A DNA stretch of 54,540 nucleotides, from NCBI GenBank assembly GCA_023418915.1, contig JAEZYU010000049.1, forward strand, positions 1 through 54,540, written 5' to 3'. Origin of the DNA: Bacillota bacterium. Lineage in GTDB: Bacteria > Bacillota > Clostridia > Acetivibrionales > DTU013. The notes beneath the pieces are model-generated. The model saw nothing but the letters and a program-made list of their open reading frames with translations, did no database searches and was not told the origin of the DNA. The translations under genes and the position numbers were made by a program. Below, in pieces: positions 44,301 through 51,300 of this stretch. Positions within the stretch are counted from its first letter, which is position 1. Every line of letters begins with the position of its first letter.

Positions 44301-44703
44301 CCCATTGCCAAGACCATTGCCAGCCAACACCGGGACTGAATTTGTTGAAACCAACGTACAGAAACCCATTTTGGGAAGATTCATCATACTCATATCTCAG
44401 CCATACCCCTAAAGTACCGTCATCTTCTCCATGCTGACGGAACAGGGTTTTGCATCCGGTTTCCGCTCTGGGATAGATCCACATGGAAACAGTAAAATCA
44501 GAGTCGCCGGCAAGCTTAGTTGTATCATTGTACGGAATATCTATCCTTCTGTTTTGTTCAAAGTCAAGCGCTTTCTCAAAACCTGCAGTGGGTAGGCTGC
44601 TTGTTGCGAAGGCATTATTGCTGCCTGCTGCGGCCCAAAAGAGAATAAGTAAAAGAGCTGCTAAGATCAGTTTACAAAAAGTCTTGCTAAAAATGCTTTT
44701 CAA
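38347..44703 (-). CDS. Giant SLH-anchored multidomain surface protein
   Basis: This cell-surface protein of about 2,118 residues is held to the wall polymer by SLH domains. Domain order: signal peptide (about 1-34, ending NNAFA); LamG/concanavalin-like domain (about 40-240); cadherin-like or Ig-like modules with NGTLSSVDYNTGAFVYKPND near 800-910; an InlB/Listeria-Bacteroides beta-repeat (about 1140-1205, FNSNGGSDTG and FLGWYKE); a Calx-like or choice-of-anchor pair; four fibronectin type III domains (about 1315-1680), very alike in DNA; a linker of Ser/Pro/Asp; and three SLH domains (about 1930-2118). Start: TTG seven bases after AGGAGG gives a standard signal peptide; an ATG six codons upstream overlaps that ribosome site. 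Likely adhesion or carbohydrate binding. Confidence 0.87.
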   Translation of the reverse strand: MKSIFSKTFCKLILAALLLILFWAAAGSNNAFATSSLPTAGFEKALDFEQNRRIDIPYNDTTKLAGDSDFTVSMWIYPRAETGCKTLFRQHGEDDGTLGVWLRYEYDESSQNGFLYVGFNKFSPGVGWQWSWQWGDGIPSDVVKFSINQWTHIALTKSGQSVKTYINGTQSHAFTLDTIRYETPAALVNGDISVGGDTLEGNYFDGRIDEVQFWNTALCQEQIFNWMYREIDGTHPSYDDLVYYYKLNQSNGTTVVNSAGSAEVNDGTAINITDSNWVDSHIRSWTVDAGAILSGKLVGSDIDGSSTDGADWDLTFEIMTQASKGTATITEDNTFTYETDYLEEGIDSFQYRVRDPEDKYSNIQTVYIDIIPARTISGNAGTAGAVMNYSDGSRARIFTADEAGEYSFKVPYNWSGTVTPRKPGYVFAPANTTYTEVLADQTGQNYTATASYMIAPVSDQNMTALIEGYDAGTQETITIHIDKTGAGDLVNLSTALSGANAGDFELTQPMAAELNAETPSTTFTIRARNGLPAGTYSAAVTISAANLEDKTFTVSQRVFGEGTWDPTSQSLNYVDLSNWAKHRDGNWVVETGGRTVRQTQNADPGFFISPDNYINRVITGTIKVETENDDDMIGFVLGYQEPEDEDGNGEYYYDFILCDWKQKRQNDKAGVYEAAAQAAYEGLTLARLTAEMTDGEYYGGLGGYSKYLWFHVEEEGKFDVLSTRYGDGTGWSDPVDEVAKEYIFKILYTRDHIKVIIDDDVIFNVTEIGSFKEGKFGFYNSSQEKVVYGNVQSVDIIPGSTKPVAQGDRYGATKNDTLTVDRFSGILFNDYDPELDMYRIEIVDGPENGTLSSVDYNTGAFVYKPNDDFTGNDCFTYKLVEEKEGGEESETVTVNINIIEGVNQAPTDITISNTLLDESWENGTVVGTLNTFDPDEGDFHDLMLVSNAGGRFGITDNKIFINNSSAIDFGETYNITVRTTDFRGLFFEKVFAIEVPNKVVFIDFDGSILKTEYVADGSSATAPEVSQRDGYTFTGWLPSDFSNITTNIDITAQYEANIDTGYKAEHYKQTVDASGYVLAETEILTGTTDIEIAAVPKVYIGFTENTTHSDRLASGTISGDGSLRLKLYYDRNTYTVRFNSNGGSDTGDITGVRYEELISEPAAPYKEDNIFLGWYKEAGLINPWDFDEDRVTADTWLYAKWIPVTYTIGDVADQTMTVLDANYDTGAQEAKTITITRTGTGELRDLAVALNGAYSEAFIITQPADTTLNDDTPDTVFSIKARDNLDAGIYTATVTISAVKMADKTFTVTQMVKPPAPAGVTAIGGNGQVSISWSTTAGAIEYKIYQSTTPGAYGAEPAATVGSDVRSYTATGLTNGTTYYFVVRSVNAAGESPNSNEVSATPQVPAPGAPVLQTVIAGDGQVSISWSTTPGAIAYKVYQSTTSGTYGAEAIATVGIDTGSYTATGLTNGTTYYFVVRAVNPGGESPNSNEVSAMPQVAAPGAPVLLSAVAGDGQVSITWNTTPGAIAYKIYKSTTPGSYSGAIASVGSDAGSYTATGLINGTTYYFVVRATNPGGDSPNSNEVSATPIKVPGAPTEVSATAGNGEAMVTFTAPTDNGGSPITGYIVTSQPGNITATGTGTTITVTGLTNGTAYTFSVKAVNDAGYSAASAPSNSVTPRSPSDGGDQGSSPTPQDQVLPDEAGIEVLVNGKPVTAATSSITAIDNKTVATVTIDDVIIEEKLQHEGNNAVVTIPVNSEADDIISQLNGQTVKSMENKEAVLEIKTGNVVYTLPASQINIDDVLSELGEQVKLEDTTVCVNISAPSQDVAAIIEDTADEGNYQIVVRPVAFEITCTAGGKTVGISKFSTYVERTVAIPDGIEPDKITTGIIVNEDGTFSHVPTLITVIDGKYYAKINSLTNSTYSVIYNNVEFSDTARHWAKDAANDMGSRLVMNGVGGNDSFKPDSEITRGEFTETLIKALGLMRTGAGKDIFMDVAVDSLYYDAVSAAYEYGIISGYGNGMFRPSDNITREQAITMTARAMKITGLESELETGETDRILGGFSDIKELADYAKVSTASCIKTGNVIGRTVKMLAPKDNLTRAEAAVMVKRLLQLSNLI

Positions 44704-44721
44704 AAGCACTCCTCCTGTCAA

Positions 44722-44983
44722 CTTGTTATCAATACAGGTTTCTACTATATAATTATATTTGAGCTAATAAGACCTTAGCAAGCTTTTTATGGAAAAAAAC
44801 AAAAATTATGTCGAATAATCCGTTTGCTAACAGCAAACTCCGTATAGGTAAATTAGCCGATAGAGAATTATGGTAATAAAGTATGCGTCCTCAGAGCCCC
44901 AGTAGCTATTTACTTCCTCCAAATACTGTAAACTCAAATATCTTGAAATACCAGTCAGCATCTCCATATATGAATCTCCCTCT
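44722..44983. other. Intergenic region between divergent genes
   Basis: This AT-rich gap between the surface protein and the ABC-F gene has no gene of its own. It presumably holds the surface-protein promoter on the minus strand, but I found no convincing pair of boxes. Confidence 0.4.
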
Positions 44984-45012
44984 GTGACAATGTTGTATAT
45001 ATGTGTTATAAT
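44984..45012 (+). promoter_or_regulatory. Promoter of the ABC-F gene
   Basis: GTGACA (44984-44989) and TATAAT (45007-45012) are spaced by 17 bp, a good sigma-A-type promoter about 110 bp upstream of the ABC-F start codon. Confidence 0.7.
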
Positions 45013-45013
45013 C

Positions 45014-45100
45014 CACTAGGGACACTTCCTGCAGGAAGTTGAGCAGGCAAAGGGTCCTTTTTTAAGTATTAAAAAGGTCCATCTGATCTTGAGGGATTGA
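45014..45100 (+). promoter_or_regulatory. Leader with terminator, possible attenuator of the ABC-F gene
   Basis: The leader holds AGGGAC (45018-45023) pairing with GTCCT followed by a run of six T (45055-45063), a terminator shape, an inner perfect palindrome ACTTCC-TGCA-GGAAGT, and a competing hairpin in which GGTCCTTTTT pairs with AAAAAGGTCC across 45053-45080. Such leaders before ABC-F resistance genes let ribosome-targeting drugs switch transcription on (known for several Bacillota). That this one responds to a drug is inference. Confidence 0.55.
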
Positions 45101-45119
45101 GAAAGGAAATGTACAGCTG

Positions 45120-47006
45120 GTGAATCTTCTGACCGCAGAAAACATATCAAAAAGCTATAGTGAAAATGTACTCCTCAGCCGCTTATCTCTGGGTATAAAT
45201 GATGGTGAAAAAATCAGTGTCATTGGAATAAATGGAACCGGCAAATCCACGCTGCTTAAAATACTGGCAGGTGAAGAAACCGCTGATGAGGGTACTATAA
45301 TAAAGGCCAATGGTCTGCAGATCGGATATCTTCCGCAAAATCCTTTCTTTAATGATGACACTGCTGTGCTTGAATACGTATTCAAAGGCTCATCACCTGT
45401 TATGCAGCTGTTAAGGGAATATGAAGCTGTACTCAGGAGCATTGAAGAAAACCACGGTGAGAACAGACTTGAAAAGAGGCTGCTGACCCTTACGCAGCAA
45501 ATGGATGCTCTGCAGGCCTGGACACTGGAAAGTGAAGCTAAGACCATACTCACAAAGCTTGGTATAACCAATTACAGCGCCAAAGCAAAAACTTTATCAG
45601 GGGGACAGAAAAAGAGGGTAGCAATGGCTGCAGCCCTTATAACTCCAGCTGATCTGCTTATACTCGACGAGCCAACTAATCACATAGACAACACAACTGT
45701 CGACTGGCTGGAAAAATACCTCAACGGACGCAAGGGAGCTCTCCTCATGGTCACTCACGACAGATATTTTCTAGACAGAGTGTCAAATAGGATACTTGAG
45801 CTTGACCACAGCAGGCTGTTCAGCTACCAGACAAATTACAGCGGCTTTCTGGAAAAAAAGGCTGAACGTGAAGAACTTGAACAGGCTACTGAAAGAAAAA
45901 GGGAAAACCTGTACCGTCAGGAGCTTGCCTGGATAAGACAAGGTGCCCAGGCTCGCTCAACAAAGCAAAAAGCCCGCATAGAGAGATTTGAAAAGCTTGA
46001 AAGCGAGCAAGCTCTGCAGTCAAATGGAAGTGTTGAAATAACGGCAGCTTCCTCCCGGCTTGGGAGAAAGACTATAGAGCTTTCACATGTAAGTAAAAGC
46101 TACGGTAATAGAAAGATAATAGACAAATTCAGCTATATATTGCAAAGAGATGACAGGATCGGTATCATTGGTCCCAATGGGAGCGGAAAATCAACGCTTC
46201 TCAAGTTAATCGCAGGTGTGCTTGAACCGGATTCAGGCCTGGTGACTGCAGGCGAAACGGTAAAGATCGGTTTCTTCACCCAAGAAAACTCCGATATGGA
46301 TAACAGTATGAGGGTCATTGAATATATAAGGGACGAGGCTGAGTATCTTAAAACTCCCAATGGTATTATTACTGCTGCTCAGATGCTGGAAAACTTCCTC
46401 TTCCCTCCTTCAGTACAATGGACACCAATTTCAAAGCTGTCAGGTGGAGAAAAAAGGAGGCTCTATCTGCTGCGTGTTCTAATGACTGCTCCGAATGTAT
46501 TGCTGCTGGACGAACCTACCAACGACCTTGATATACACACTCTCTCAATATTGGAAAGGTATATCGACGACTTCAGGGGTGCAGTCATATCTGTGTCTCA
46601 TGACAGATATTTTCTGGACAGAGCAGCCGATAAAACATTTCTCCTCAAAGGCGATAGCTCTGTGGACAGATATGAAGGCAACTACTCATATTACTATGAA
46701 TGTGTTCAAAGCATACAGGTTGACGGAGATCCGGGCATCAAAGTTTCACCCGCCAAAAATATTCAACGCAAAGAGCGCCCACTTCGGTTTACGTATAAGG
46801 AACAAAAGGAGTTTGAAAGCATAGAAGATTTGATCTCCGGACTCGAAAAAGAGATCACATCTGTCGACAATCTCATAAATACCGCAGCTGCGGACTATCA
46901 ACGTTTACAGAATTTACTGGGTGAAAAGGAACTGCTTGAAAGCAAGCTGCGCCATGCAATGGAGCGCTGGGTATACCTAAATGAGCTATATGAAAAAATA
47001 AATTAA
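45120..47006 (+). CDS. ABC-F ATPase, Uup/YfmR-like
   Basis: This soluble 628-residue translation factor or ribosome-protection protein has two ABC domains: Walker A GINGTGKST (36-44) and GPNGSGKST (about 350-358); signatures LSGGQKKR and LSGGEKRR; Walker B LLILDEPTNH and VLLLDEPTND; an interdomain linker (about 235-310) shorter than in the drug-specific Vga/Lsa clades; and a C-terminal coiled coil (about 560-628) that relatives Uup and YfmR have. Start: GTG, 14 bases after AAAGGA. It is transcribed opposite to its neighbours, from its own promoter and a regulated leader. It could serve in rescue of stalled ribosomes or drug tolerance. Confidence 0.87.
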   Translation: MNLLTAENISKSYSENVLLSRLSLGINDGEKISVIGINGTGKSTLLKILAGEETADEGTIIKANGLQIGYLPQNPFFNDDTAVLEYVFKGSSPVMQLLREYEAVLRSIEENHGENRLEKRLLTLTQQMDALQAWTLESEAKTILTKLGITNYSAKAKTLSGGQKKRVAMAAALITPADLLILDEPTNHIDNTTVDWLEKYLNGRKGALLMVTHDRYFLDRVSNRILELDHSRLFSYQTNYSGFLEKKAEREELEQATERKRENLYRQELAWIRQGAQARSTKQKARIERFEKLESEQALQSNGSVEITAASSRLGRKTIELSHVSKSYGNRKIIDKFSYILQRDDRIGIIGPNGSGKSTLLKLIAGVLEPDSGLVTAGETVKIGFFTQENSDMDNSMRVIEYIRDEAEYLKTPNGIITAAQMLENFLFPPSVQWTPISKLSGGEKRRLYLLRVLMTAPNVLLLDEPTNDLDIHTLSILERYIDDFRGAVISVSHDRYFLDRAADKTFLLKGDSSVDRYEGNYSYYYECVQSIQVDGDPGIKVSPAKNIQRKERPLRFTYKEQKEFESIEDLISGLEKEITSVDNLINTAAADYQRLQNLLGEKELLESKLRHAMERWVYLNELYEKIN

Positions 47007-47293
47007 TTATGTAAACCGGCTATGGTGTATATGCTTTCATTTACATTATTATCTTTGTAAACGTTTTTTAATTTATGCTCATTTTATTTATTATAGTCTT
47101 ATTAAAAAAGGTATCCTATTATAGGGCCAGAGAAAATGGCTAAATAGATAAGCGTAATCCATGGCTGATAATTTATATAGAATTCTTTGAAAGAAAGACT
47201 CCAAGGATGTTTAATTATCACCCACAGGACGTCGCTCCCTCAAAAACTCTTATGTGCTTTGATTTACACATATTTTAAAACATCCCAGTAAGA

Positions 47294-48190
47294 CTATTTA
47301 TTTAATTCCCAAAATGTTGAAGTAATACATGGGCTAAACCCAATATTATAGTAAAATTGTTGTGATGAACCTACATATGCCTGCTTCGCTCCAAGCAATC
47401 CACATCGGCGAATTGCCTCTAAAACAGCAGCTCGACCAAGACCCATTTTTCTATATGCAGGGTCAGTTGCAACTGGCTCAACCAATGCACTTTGTGAAGC
47501 ATTATCCTGCCACATACCACAATAAGAAACAAAATTTCCATCAGGAGCTACAACAGCAATCTTTATATTAAGATTAACATTAGGACGATCAAATTCTTTT
47601 TTATATACTAGCATCTCTTCAGCCGTCGGAACATAAGGTCCTTCGCCATTTAGTTCGTGATTAAAACCTTTCCACAGCACTTGTCCATACTGATAAAGAT
47701 CAAAGGTATCTTTCATGCTTGTGATTGAAAAACCATCTGGTAAAGAGTAATTAATTTTGTTGGTATTAATATAATAAACAGAATCACAATCTTTTTTTTG
47801 GGTAGGGATATAACCCATTTCCCTTGCTGTATTCTGAAAGATAGTGTCACCGTCTCTGACTAGTAACTGTACCTTGTCGTCACATGAGAGATTCTCTGCT
47901 GCATAGGAAATCATTTCTTTACGCAAAAACCCATAATCATTCTTTAATGGGAAAAAACATTTACCGTCAAGTTGGGTATCATAAGTAGCAATACCAACAA
48001 TCTTTCCTTTGTGTTCCCATATCCCAACCTTTGATAATCCTTCTATAAACAAATGTGAATGAGAAATCATCCAATCCCATCTGCCAAATGAATAGTTTAT
48101 ATCATTAAGTTCTAATAAAAATTCTCTTATTCTGCAATAATCTTCTCCATATCGTTGTGAATCTATGTAGTTTCTAAAAATAATCCCCAT
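47294..48190 (-). CDS. GNAT acetyltransferase (tandem GNAT-like fold)
   Basis: This 298-residue protein has an N-terminal GNAT-like half (about 1-145) without a clear cofactor loop and a C-terminal active-looking half with VATDPAYRKMGLGRAAVLEAI and the closing YNIGFSPCITSTFWEL. Two-domain GNATs of this size occur in aminoglycoside and small-amine acetylation. Acceptor not known. A moderately long gap with no gene separates it from the ABC-F gene that runs toward it. Confidence 0.78.
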   Translation of the reverse strand: MGIIFRNYIDSQRYGEDYCRIREFLLELNDINYSFGRWDWMISHSHLFIEGLSKVGIWEHKGKIVGIATYDTQLDGKCFFPLKNDYGFLRKEMISYAAENLSCDDKVQLLVRDGDTIFQNTAREMGYIPTQKKDCDSVYYINTNKINYSLPDGFSITSMKDTFDLYQYGQVLWKGFNHELNGEGPYVPTAEEMLVYKKEFDRPNVNLNIKIAVVAPDGNFVSYCGMWQDNASQSALVEPVATDPAYRKMGLGRAAVLEAIRRCGLLGAKQAYVGSSQQFYYNIGFSPCITSTFWELNK

Positions 48191-48417
48191 AAAATACCAC
48201 CCTATTCTTGAATATATTGTATTGTAACTAACCTAGATATGAATAACTATTAGATTCGACCTCCTCATTCATTATTCCTTATTAGTTTGCTGTAATTATT
48301 ATACCCTAATTATTTGTAAAAATAAAAATCATTCTTGGTATCGAAAATACTTATTTGTCACACACCTGAGGGATTCCCTCAAATCGCCAGAATATCATCA
48401 TCTTTTTCCATCATGTG

Positions 48418-48987
48418 CTACCCATTCAATAATTCCTCATAAACAAAACACTCCGGAAGATGGTCATTAACCATGCCCGTAGCCTGCATGAATGCATAAA
48501 TTGTGGTCGAACCGACGAACTTAAAACCCATTTTTTTTAAATCCTTGCTTATCTTATCGGAGAGCGGCGTGGTTGAGAGCCAGCCTTCATGTTTCTCTTG
48601 ATGACCCGTTATAGGCGTATAATCCACATATTTCCAAATAAATTTGTCAAAACTTCCATTTTTTTCTGCGATTTCTAAAAAAACCTTAGCGTTGTTTATG
48701 GCTGCTGTAATTTTCAGGCGATTTCTTATTATTTTCTCGTTTGCCATGAGTTCCTGAAATTTTGCATCACCGTAAAGAGCTACCTTATGAGGGTCAAACC
48801 CGTCAAAAACTTCCCTGAACGCCTCTCTCTTATTAAGTACGGTTATCCATGAAAGCCCTGCCTGCATGAATTCTAAAGTTAACATTTCAAACAGCTTGTC
48901 ATCATCATGTACAGGTCGTCCCCATTCATTGTCATGATAGTCAACGAATATGGAAGGGCCTCCCCAACATCTGATTTTTTCACTCAT
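48418..48987 (-). CDS. tag: DNA-3-methyladenine glycosylase I
   Basis: This base-excision enzyme removes 3-methyladenine from DNA. The 189-residue protein has RCWGG at the N-terminus (zinc-binding Cys7), YHDNEWGRPVHDDDKLFEML, QAGLSWITVL with the catalytic region, and a C-terminal His/Cys pair in NDHLPECF completing the zinc site. The length and motifs match TagI throughout. It follows a 100-residue gene by 18 bp in one operon. Confidence 0.93.
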   Translation of the reverse strand: MSEKIRCWGGPSIFVDYHDNEWGRPVHDDDKLFEMLTLEFMQAGLSWITVLNKREAFREVFDGFDPHKVALYGDAKFQELMANEKIIRNRLKITAAINNAKVFLEIAEKNGSFDKFIWKYVDYTPITGHQEKHEGWLSTTPLSDKISKDLKKMGFKFVGSTTIYAFMQATGMVNDHLPECFVYEELLNG

Positions 48988-49005
48988 AAAGCCTGTCCTC
49001 CCGAA

Positions 49006-49308
49006 CTAATAACTTTTTTCAATAAAAAATTCATGAAAATCAAAGCCTTTCTTCTCATCTATGAAGGCAAAGTATTCACCGGCAAAAATATTTTCACCAA
49101 ATGTCTTTTCCGCATTTTGGGCATCATCCACTGTCTCCCAGATAATTGAGTCAGCCCACCTATCGCCATACGCAAGTAGTTTCCGGGAAATATAGCCTTT
49201 TTGTGCAGAAAGACATCCGCTAGTAAATTTGTCTGACGCAAGTAGGAAGTCCGGTACATACGCTCCGTCTTTTAGACCAAAAGACGCATACTTAACAACA
49301 TTACGCAT
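49006..49308 (-). CDS. Small dimeric alpha/beta-barrel-like protein
   Basis: This 100-residue protein starts MRNVVKYASFGLKDGAYVPD and contains ADSIIWETVDDAQNAEKTF, the pattern of ABM/YdhR-like ferredoxin-fold dimers. Such proteins are small monooxygenases or of unknown function. It lies 18 bp upstream of tag on the same strand. AGGAGAG precedes the ATG. Confidence 0.68.
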   Translation of the reverse strand: MRNVVKYASFGLKDGAYVPDFLLASDKFTSGCLSAQKGYISRKLLAYGDRWADSIIWETVDDAQNAEKTFGENIFAGEYFAFIDEKKGFDFHEFFIEKSY

Positions 49309-49570
49309 AATAAGATCTCTCCTTTCAAAACATAAATTTCCCTAATAATATCACGTCCTTGTTGATCATAGCGTTGTTGATCATTCGTTCATCAAATAGT
49401 TGTTGCTGTCGTTTGCTTCAATCCATTCGTAAATACAATAACTGGCATACCATTTTTGAACAATAAAGGGGTCTTTCATCATCGTAGTACAAACAACTTG
49501 ACAACAGTGTGTCATATTATAAAATATAATTTTTTTAACTTCACAGTTTTAATCGTAAGTTCGCCATATA
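49309..49570. other. Gap left of the cassette array
   Basis: No gene here. It has a short degenerate GTTGTTGATCATWGC repeat (49352-49400). Near 49498, TTGACA followed 16 bp later by TAAAAT reads to the right on the plus strand into the array; it could be a promoter but has no gene downstream on its strand. Confidence 0.35.
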
Positions 49571-49709
49571 ATACAACTACGCAGAGCGCCATTTTCGCCC
49601 CAGCCACGGAGCTCTGCGAATCAGTGTGGTGCACTGCAGGGACTATAATTTCCGGAACCAACTCTGGGACTCAGACCTTGTGCATTCTTGCGCGACTGCA
49701 TTGTTATGT
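49571..49709 (-). repeat. attC-like site A (139 bp), left end of cassette array
   Basis: Read on the minus strand, the site opens ACATAACAATGCAGTCGCGC (49709 down) and closes GGCGCTCTGCGTAGTTGTAT (to 49571). The two ends pair as GCAG-GCG with unpaired bases and share the AAC/GTT cores. It is the most diverged site of the array and follows the RelE cassette gene, with a CCGGCC-type hairpin between them (49729-49755). Confidence 0.7.
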
Positions 49710-49771
49710 GAATGATTGCCCATCCTCCAGCCGCACGGCGGAGTCAAGGCCGGATTTCCTTTAATTGATTG

Positions 49772-50095
49772 TTATTTCAAATCATCCATAAGCTTAGGAT
49801 AGTTCATTCTTCCATCAACAATGTGATACACAAACACGGTATCCCCAATTAATCGATATATACATAGATAGTTTCCACAAACAAGCATACGATACCCTTC
49901 AAGCCTTAATGGCTTGTCTTTACAATCAACGCCTATATTTGGACTTGTTCGCAATAATTCAAGTGTATTGTAAATATGATTGGTGATCTTGCGAGCTGAA
50001 TTGAGACCAACAAGTTCCATATGCAGTAAAGCAATTTCCTCGATCTCACGCTGAGCAGGCATGAGGATGTGAACTTTATACCTTTCGTTTTTCAT
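49772..50095 (-). CDS. RelE/ParE-family toxin
   Basis: This 107-residue toxin of a type II toxin-antitoxin pair has the ParE/RelE fold: YKVHILMPAQREIEEIALLH, a central loop, then YRMLVCGNYLCIYRLIGDTVFVYHIVDGRM. RelE-type members cut mRNA on the ribosome, ParE-type poison gyrase; which one cannot be told. It overlaps its antitoxin gene by 20 bp. As the last cassette before site A, it fits the rule that such pairs stabilise cassette arrays. Confidence 0.85.
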   Translation of the reverse strand: MKNERYKVHILMPAQREIEEIALLHMELVGLNSARKITNHIYNTLELLRTSPNIGVDCKDKPLRLEGYRMLVCGNYLCIYRLIGDTVFVYHIVDGRMNYPKLMDDLK

Positions 50096-50348
50096 ACAAT
50101 TTTTCTAGTCGCTGTTTAGATTCTTCTAAAGAATAAACTGTTTCACCAGAAAGCCGTGATTGCTCCGCCAATTCAATCTTTGCTCGTAACTTAATTAGCT
50201 CTTCACGCTTTTCAAATGCATCTATGCTCATTATGACAAGATCACCTTCACCGTTTTTAGTAATATATACAGGCTCCTGTGTATCATGTGCAAGGTTCGA
50301 TATGGTACTATAATCGTTGCGCAAGCTAGTTGAAGATTTGATGATCAA
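50076..50348 (-). CDS. Phd/YefM-family antitoxin
   Basis: This 90-residue antitoxin opens with IIKSSTSLRNDYSTISNLAH, then EPVYITKNGEGDLVIMSIDAFEK, the typical Phd/YefM DNA-binding dimer, and ends in a charged helix that would bind and block the toxin. It precedes and overlaps the toxin gene, and probably represses the pair's promoter. GAGGTGCC precedes the start. Confidence 0.87.
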   Translation of the reverse strand: MIIKSSTSLRNDYSTISNLAHDTQEPVYITKNGEGDLVIMSIDAFEKREELIKLRAKIELAEQSRLSGETVYSLEESKQRLEKLYEKRKV

Positions 50349-50446
50349 ATGGGCACCTCCTCTGATATAAACTATTCTAGCATTATTATATGATAATTCT
50401 TCATTTACATCAACAATTCTCTAGCTGTTTATGCGAAGTACCAATT

Positions 50447-50473
50447 ACGCCCGATGGCCGGAGCCCGGGCGAC
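50447..50473 (-). repeat. Stem-loop next to attC-like site B
   Basis: CGCCCG and CGGGCG pair around an inner GGC-CGGA-GCC stem. The same double stem, with changed bases, is found at 52565-52589 and in relic form at 36960-36985. Confidence 0.6.
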
Positions 50474-50492
50474 GTATGATGAACCGCATTAC

Positions 50493-50753
50493 GTATAACG
50501 TCTCGCAGTCGCGACGCCGATGAGCTGGACCTGCGAAGCCCTTCTCTCTGGTGGTGCTCGCCACCTGGGATGCATAGGCGAGCAGCCGACCATAGTCGGC
50601 GACCAGCCAGTATGTTGAGTGCGTTTGCACGAATTACCTCTACAACATACAACGGAGTGAATCGATGTGGTGCGCTGCTCGCACTCCTGCTGTCAATGGT
50701 ATAAGGCCGGATGACTTTCTCCTGGCACCCTTTCGCTGACTGCTTTGTTAGGC
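50493..50753 (-). repeat. attC-like site B (261 bp)
   Basis: On the minus strand it opens GCCTAACAAAGCAGTCAGCG (50753 down) and closes CGCGACTGCGAGACGTTATAC (ending 50493): GCAGTC pairs with GACTGC, one base (A) in the opening arm is unpaired, and the outer cores are GCCTAAC and GTTATAC. The long inner part holds a GCCGAC/GTCGGC hairpin (50585-50600) and a private insert with a GTATGTTG/CAACATAC hairpin (50610-50650). It separates the Phd/RelE and HicAB cassettes. Confidence 0.8.
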
Positions 50754-50779
50754 GCCGTGTGATGTCTACCATGTTCAGA

Positions 50780-50799
50780 GGTCGTCACGGATGACGACC
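50780..50799 (-). terminator. Hairpin GGTCGTCA/TGACGACC after hicA
   Basis: A perfect 8-bp stem with a four-base loop (TCCG on the minus strand) lies between the hicA-like stop and site B. Equivalent hairpins with other stem bases but the same loop follow the other cassette genes. Confidence 0.6.
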
Positions 50800-50811
50800 C
50801 CTGAAATAAAA

Positions 50812-51044
50812 CTATAACCTTTTCAAGACCGATGTGTATTCCTCAACACTTATTTCTAAATCACTTATTATCTCACGTATTAGAGGTCTAGCTAAGTCTT
50901 TGCTAGTATGAAATGGAATGGTAGTAGTCCTACCATCGCTATGTCTATAAAATACATGACTGCCCTTTTGTCTTTTTCGCTCAAATCCTAGACTTAGTAC
51001 TAATTTTTCCATAGTTTTTCATCAATCAACTGCAATTTACTCAT
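50812..51044 (-). pseudogene. hicA: hicA toxin gene with N-terminal frameshift
   Basis: HicA toxins are small double-stranded-RNA-binding-fold mRNA interferases. The open frame from 51012 holds EKLVLSLGFERKRQKGSHVF with the catalytic His in KGSH, and TIPFHTSKDLARPLIREII. The normal start should overlap the hicB stop: ATG at 51042-51044 (ATGA overlap) reads MSKLQLIDEK and then runs off frame. One base appears to be missing between that segment and the ATG at 51012. So the toxin is either dead or made, shortened by about 11 residues, from the internal ATG, which has no ribosome site. Confidence 0.75.
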
Positions 51045-51265
51045 AATGCAACCTCTATCTGCTGTACACCAACAAATTCGGGCAGTGCTTTTCTCTCATC
51101 TGGATCCATCTCTTCCAAACATAATGCAATAACTTCTTTTAATTTGATGTGCAATTCATCTAAAGTTTCTGCTTGGGTATGCGCGCCTGGTATGCTCGGA
51201 ACTATTGCAACATAACTTCCTGATTCCACATCTTTTTCTATGAAAGCAACTACTTTAGAGTTCAT
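51041..51265 (-). CDS. hicB: HicB-like antitoxin
   Basis: This 74-residue protein has the HicB pattern: VVAFIEKDVESGSYVAIVPSIPG followed by ETLDELHIKLKEVIALCLEEM. It is a partial RNase-H-fold antitoxin without the C-terminal DNA-binding helix that longer HicB have. In the HicBA order, antitoxin first. AAAGGAG lies upstream of the ATG. It would neutralise HicA by direct binding. Confidence 0.83.
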   Translation of the reverse strand: MNSKVVAFIEKDVESGSYVAIVPSIPGAHTQAETLDELHIKLKEVIALCLEEMDPDERKALPEFVGVQQIEVAL

Positions 51266-51300
51266 AGCTCAAGTCTCCTTTCGTATAGACTTTGGCTTAA

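Noticed and set aside
49490..49525. Plus-strand promoter left of the array as a cassette promoter
   Set aside because: TTGACA and TAAAAT are there, but all cassette genes run the other way, so it would not express them.
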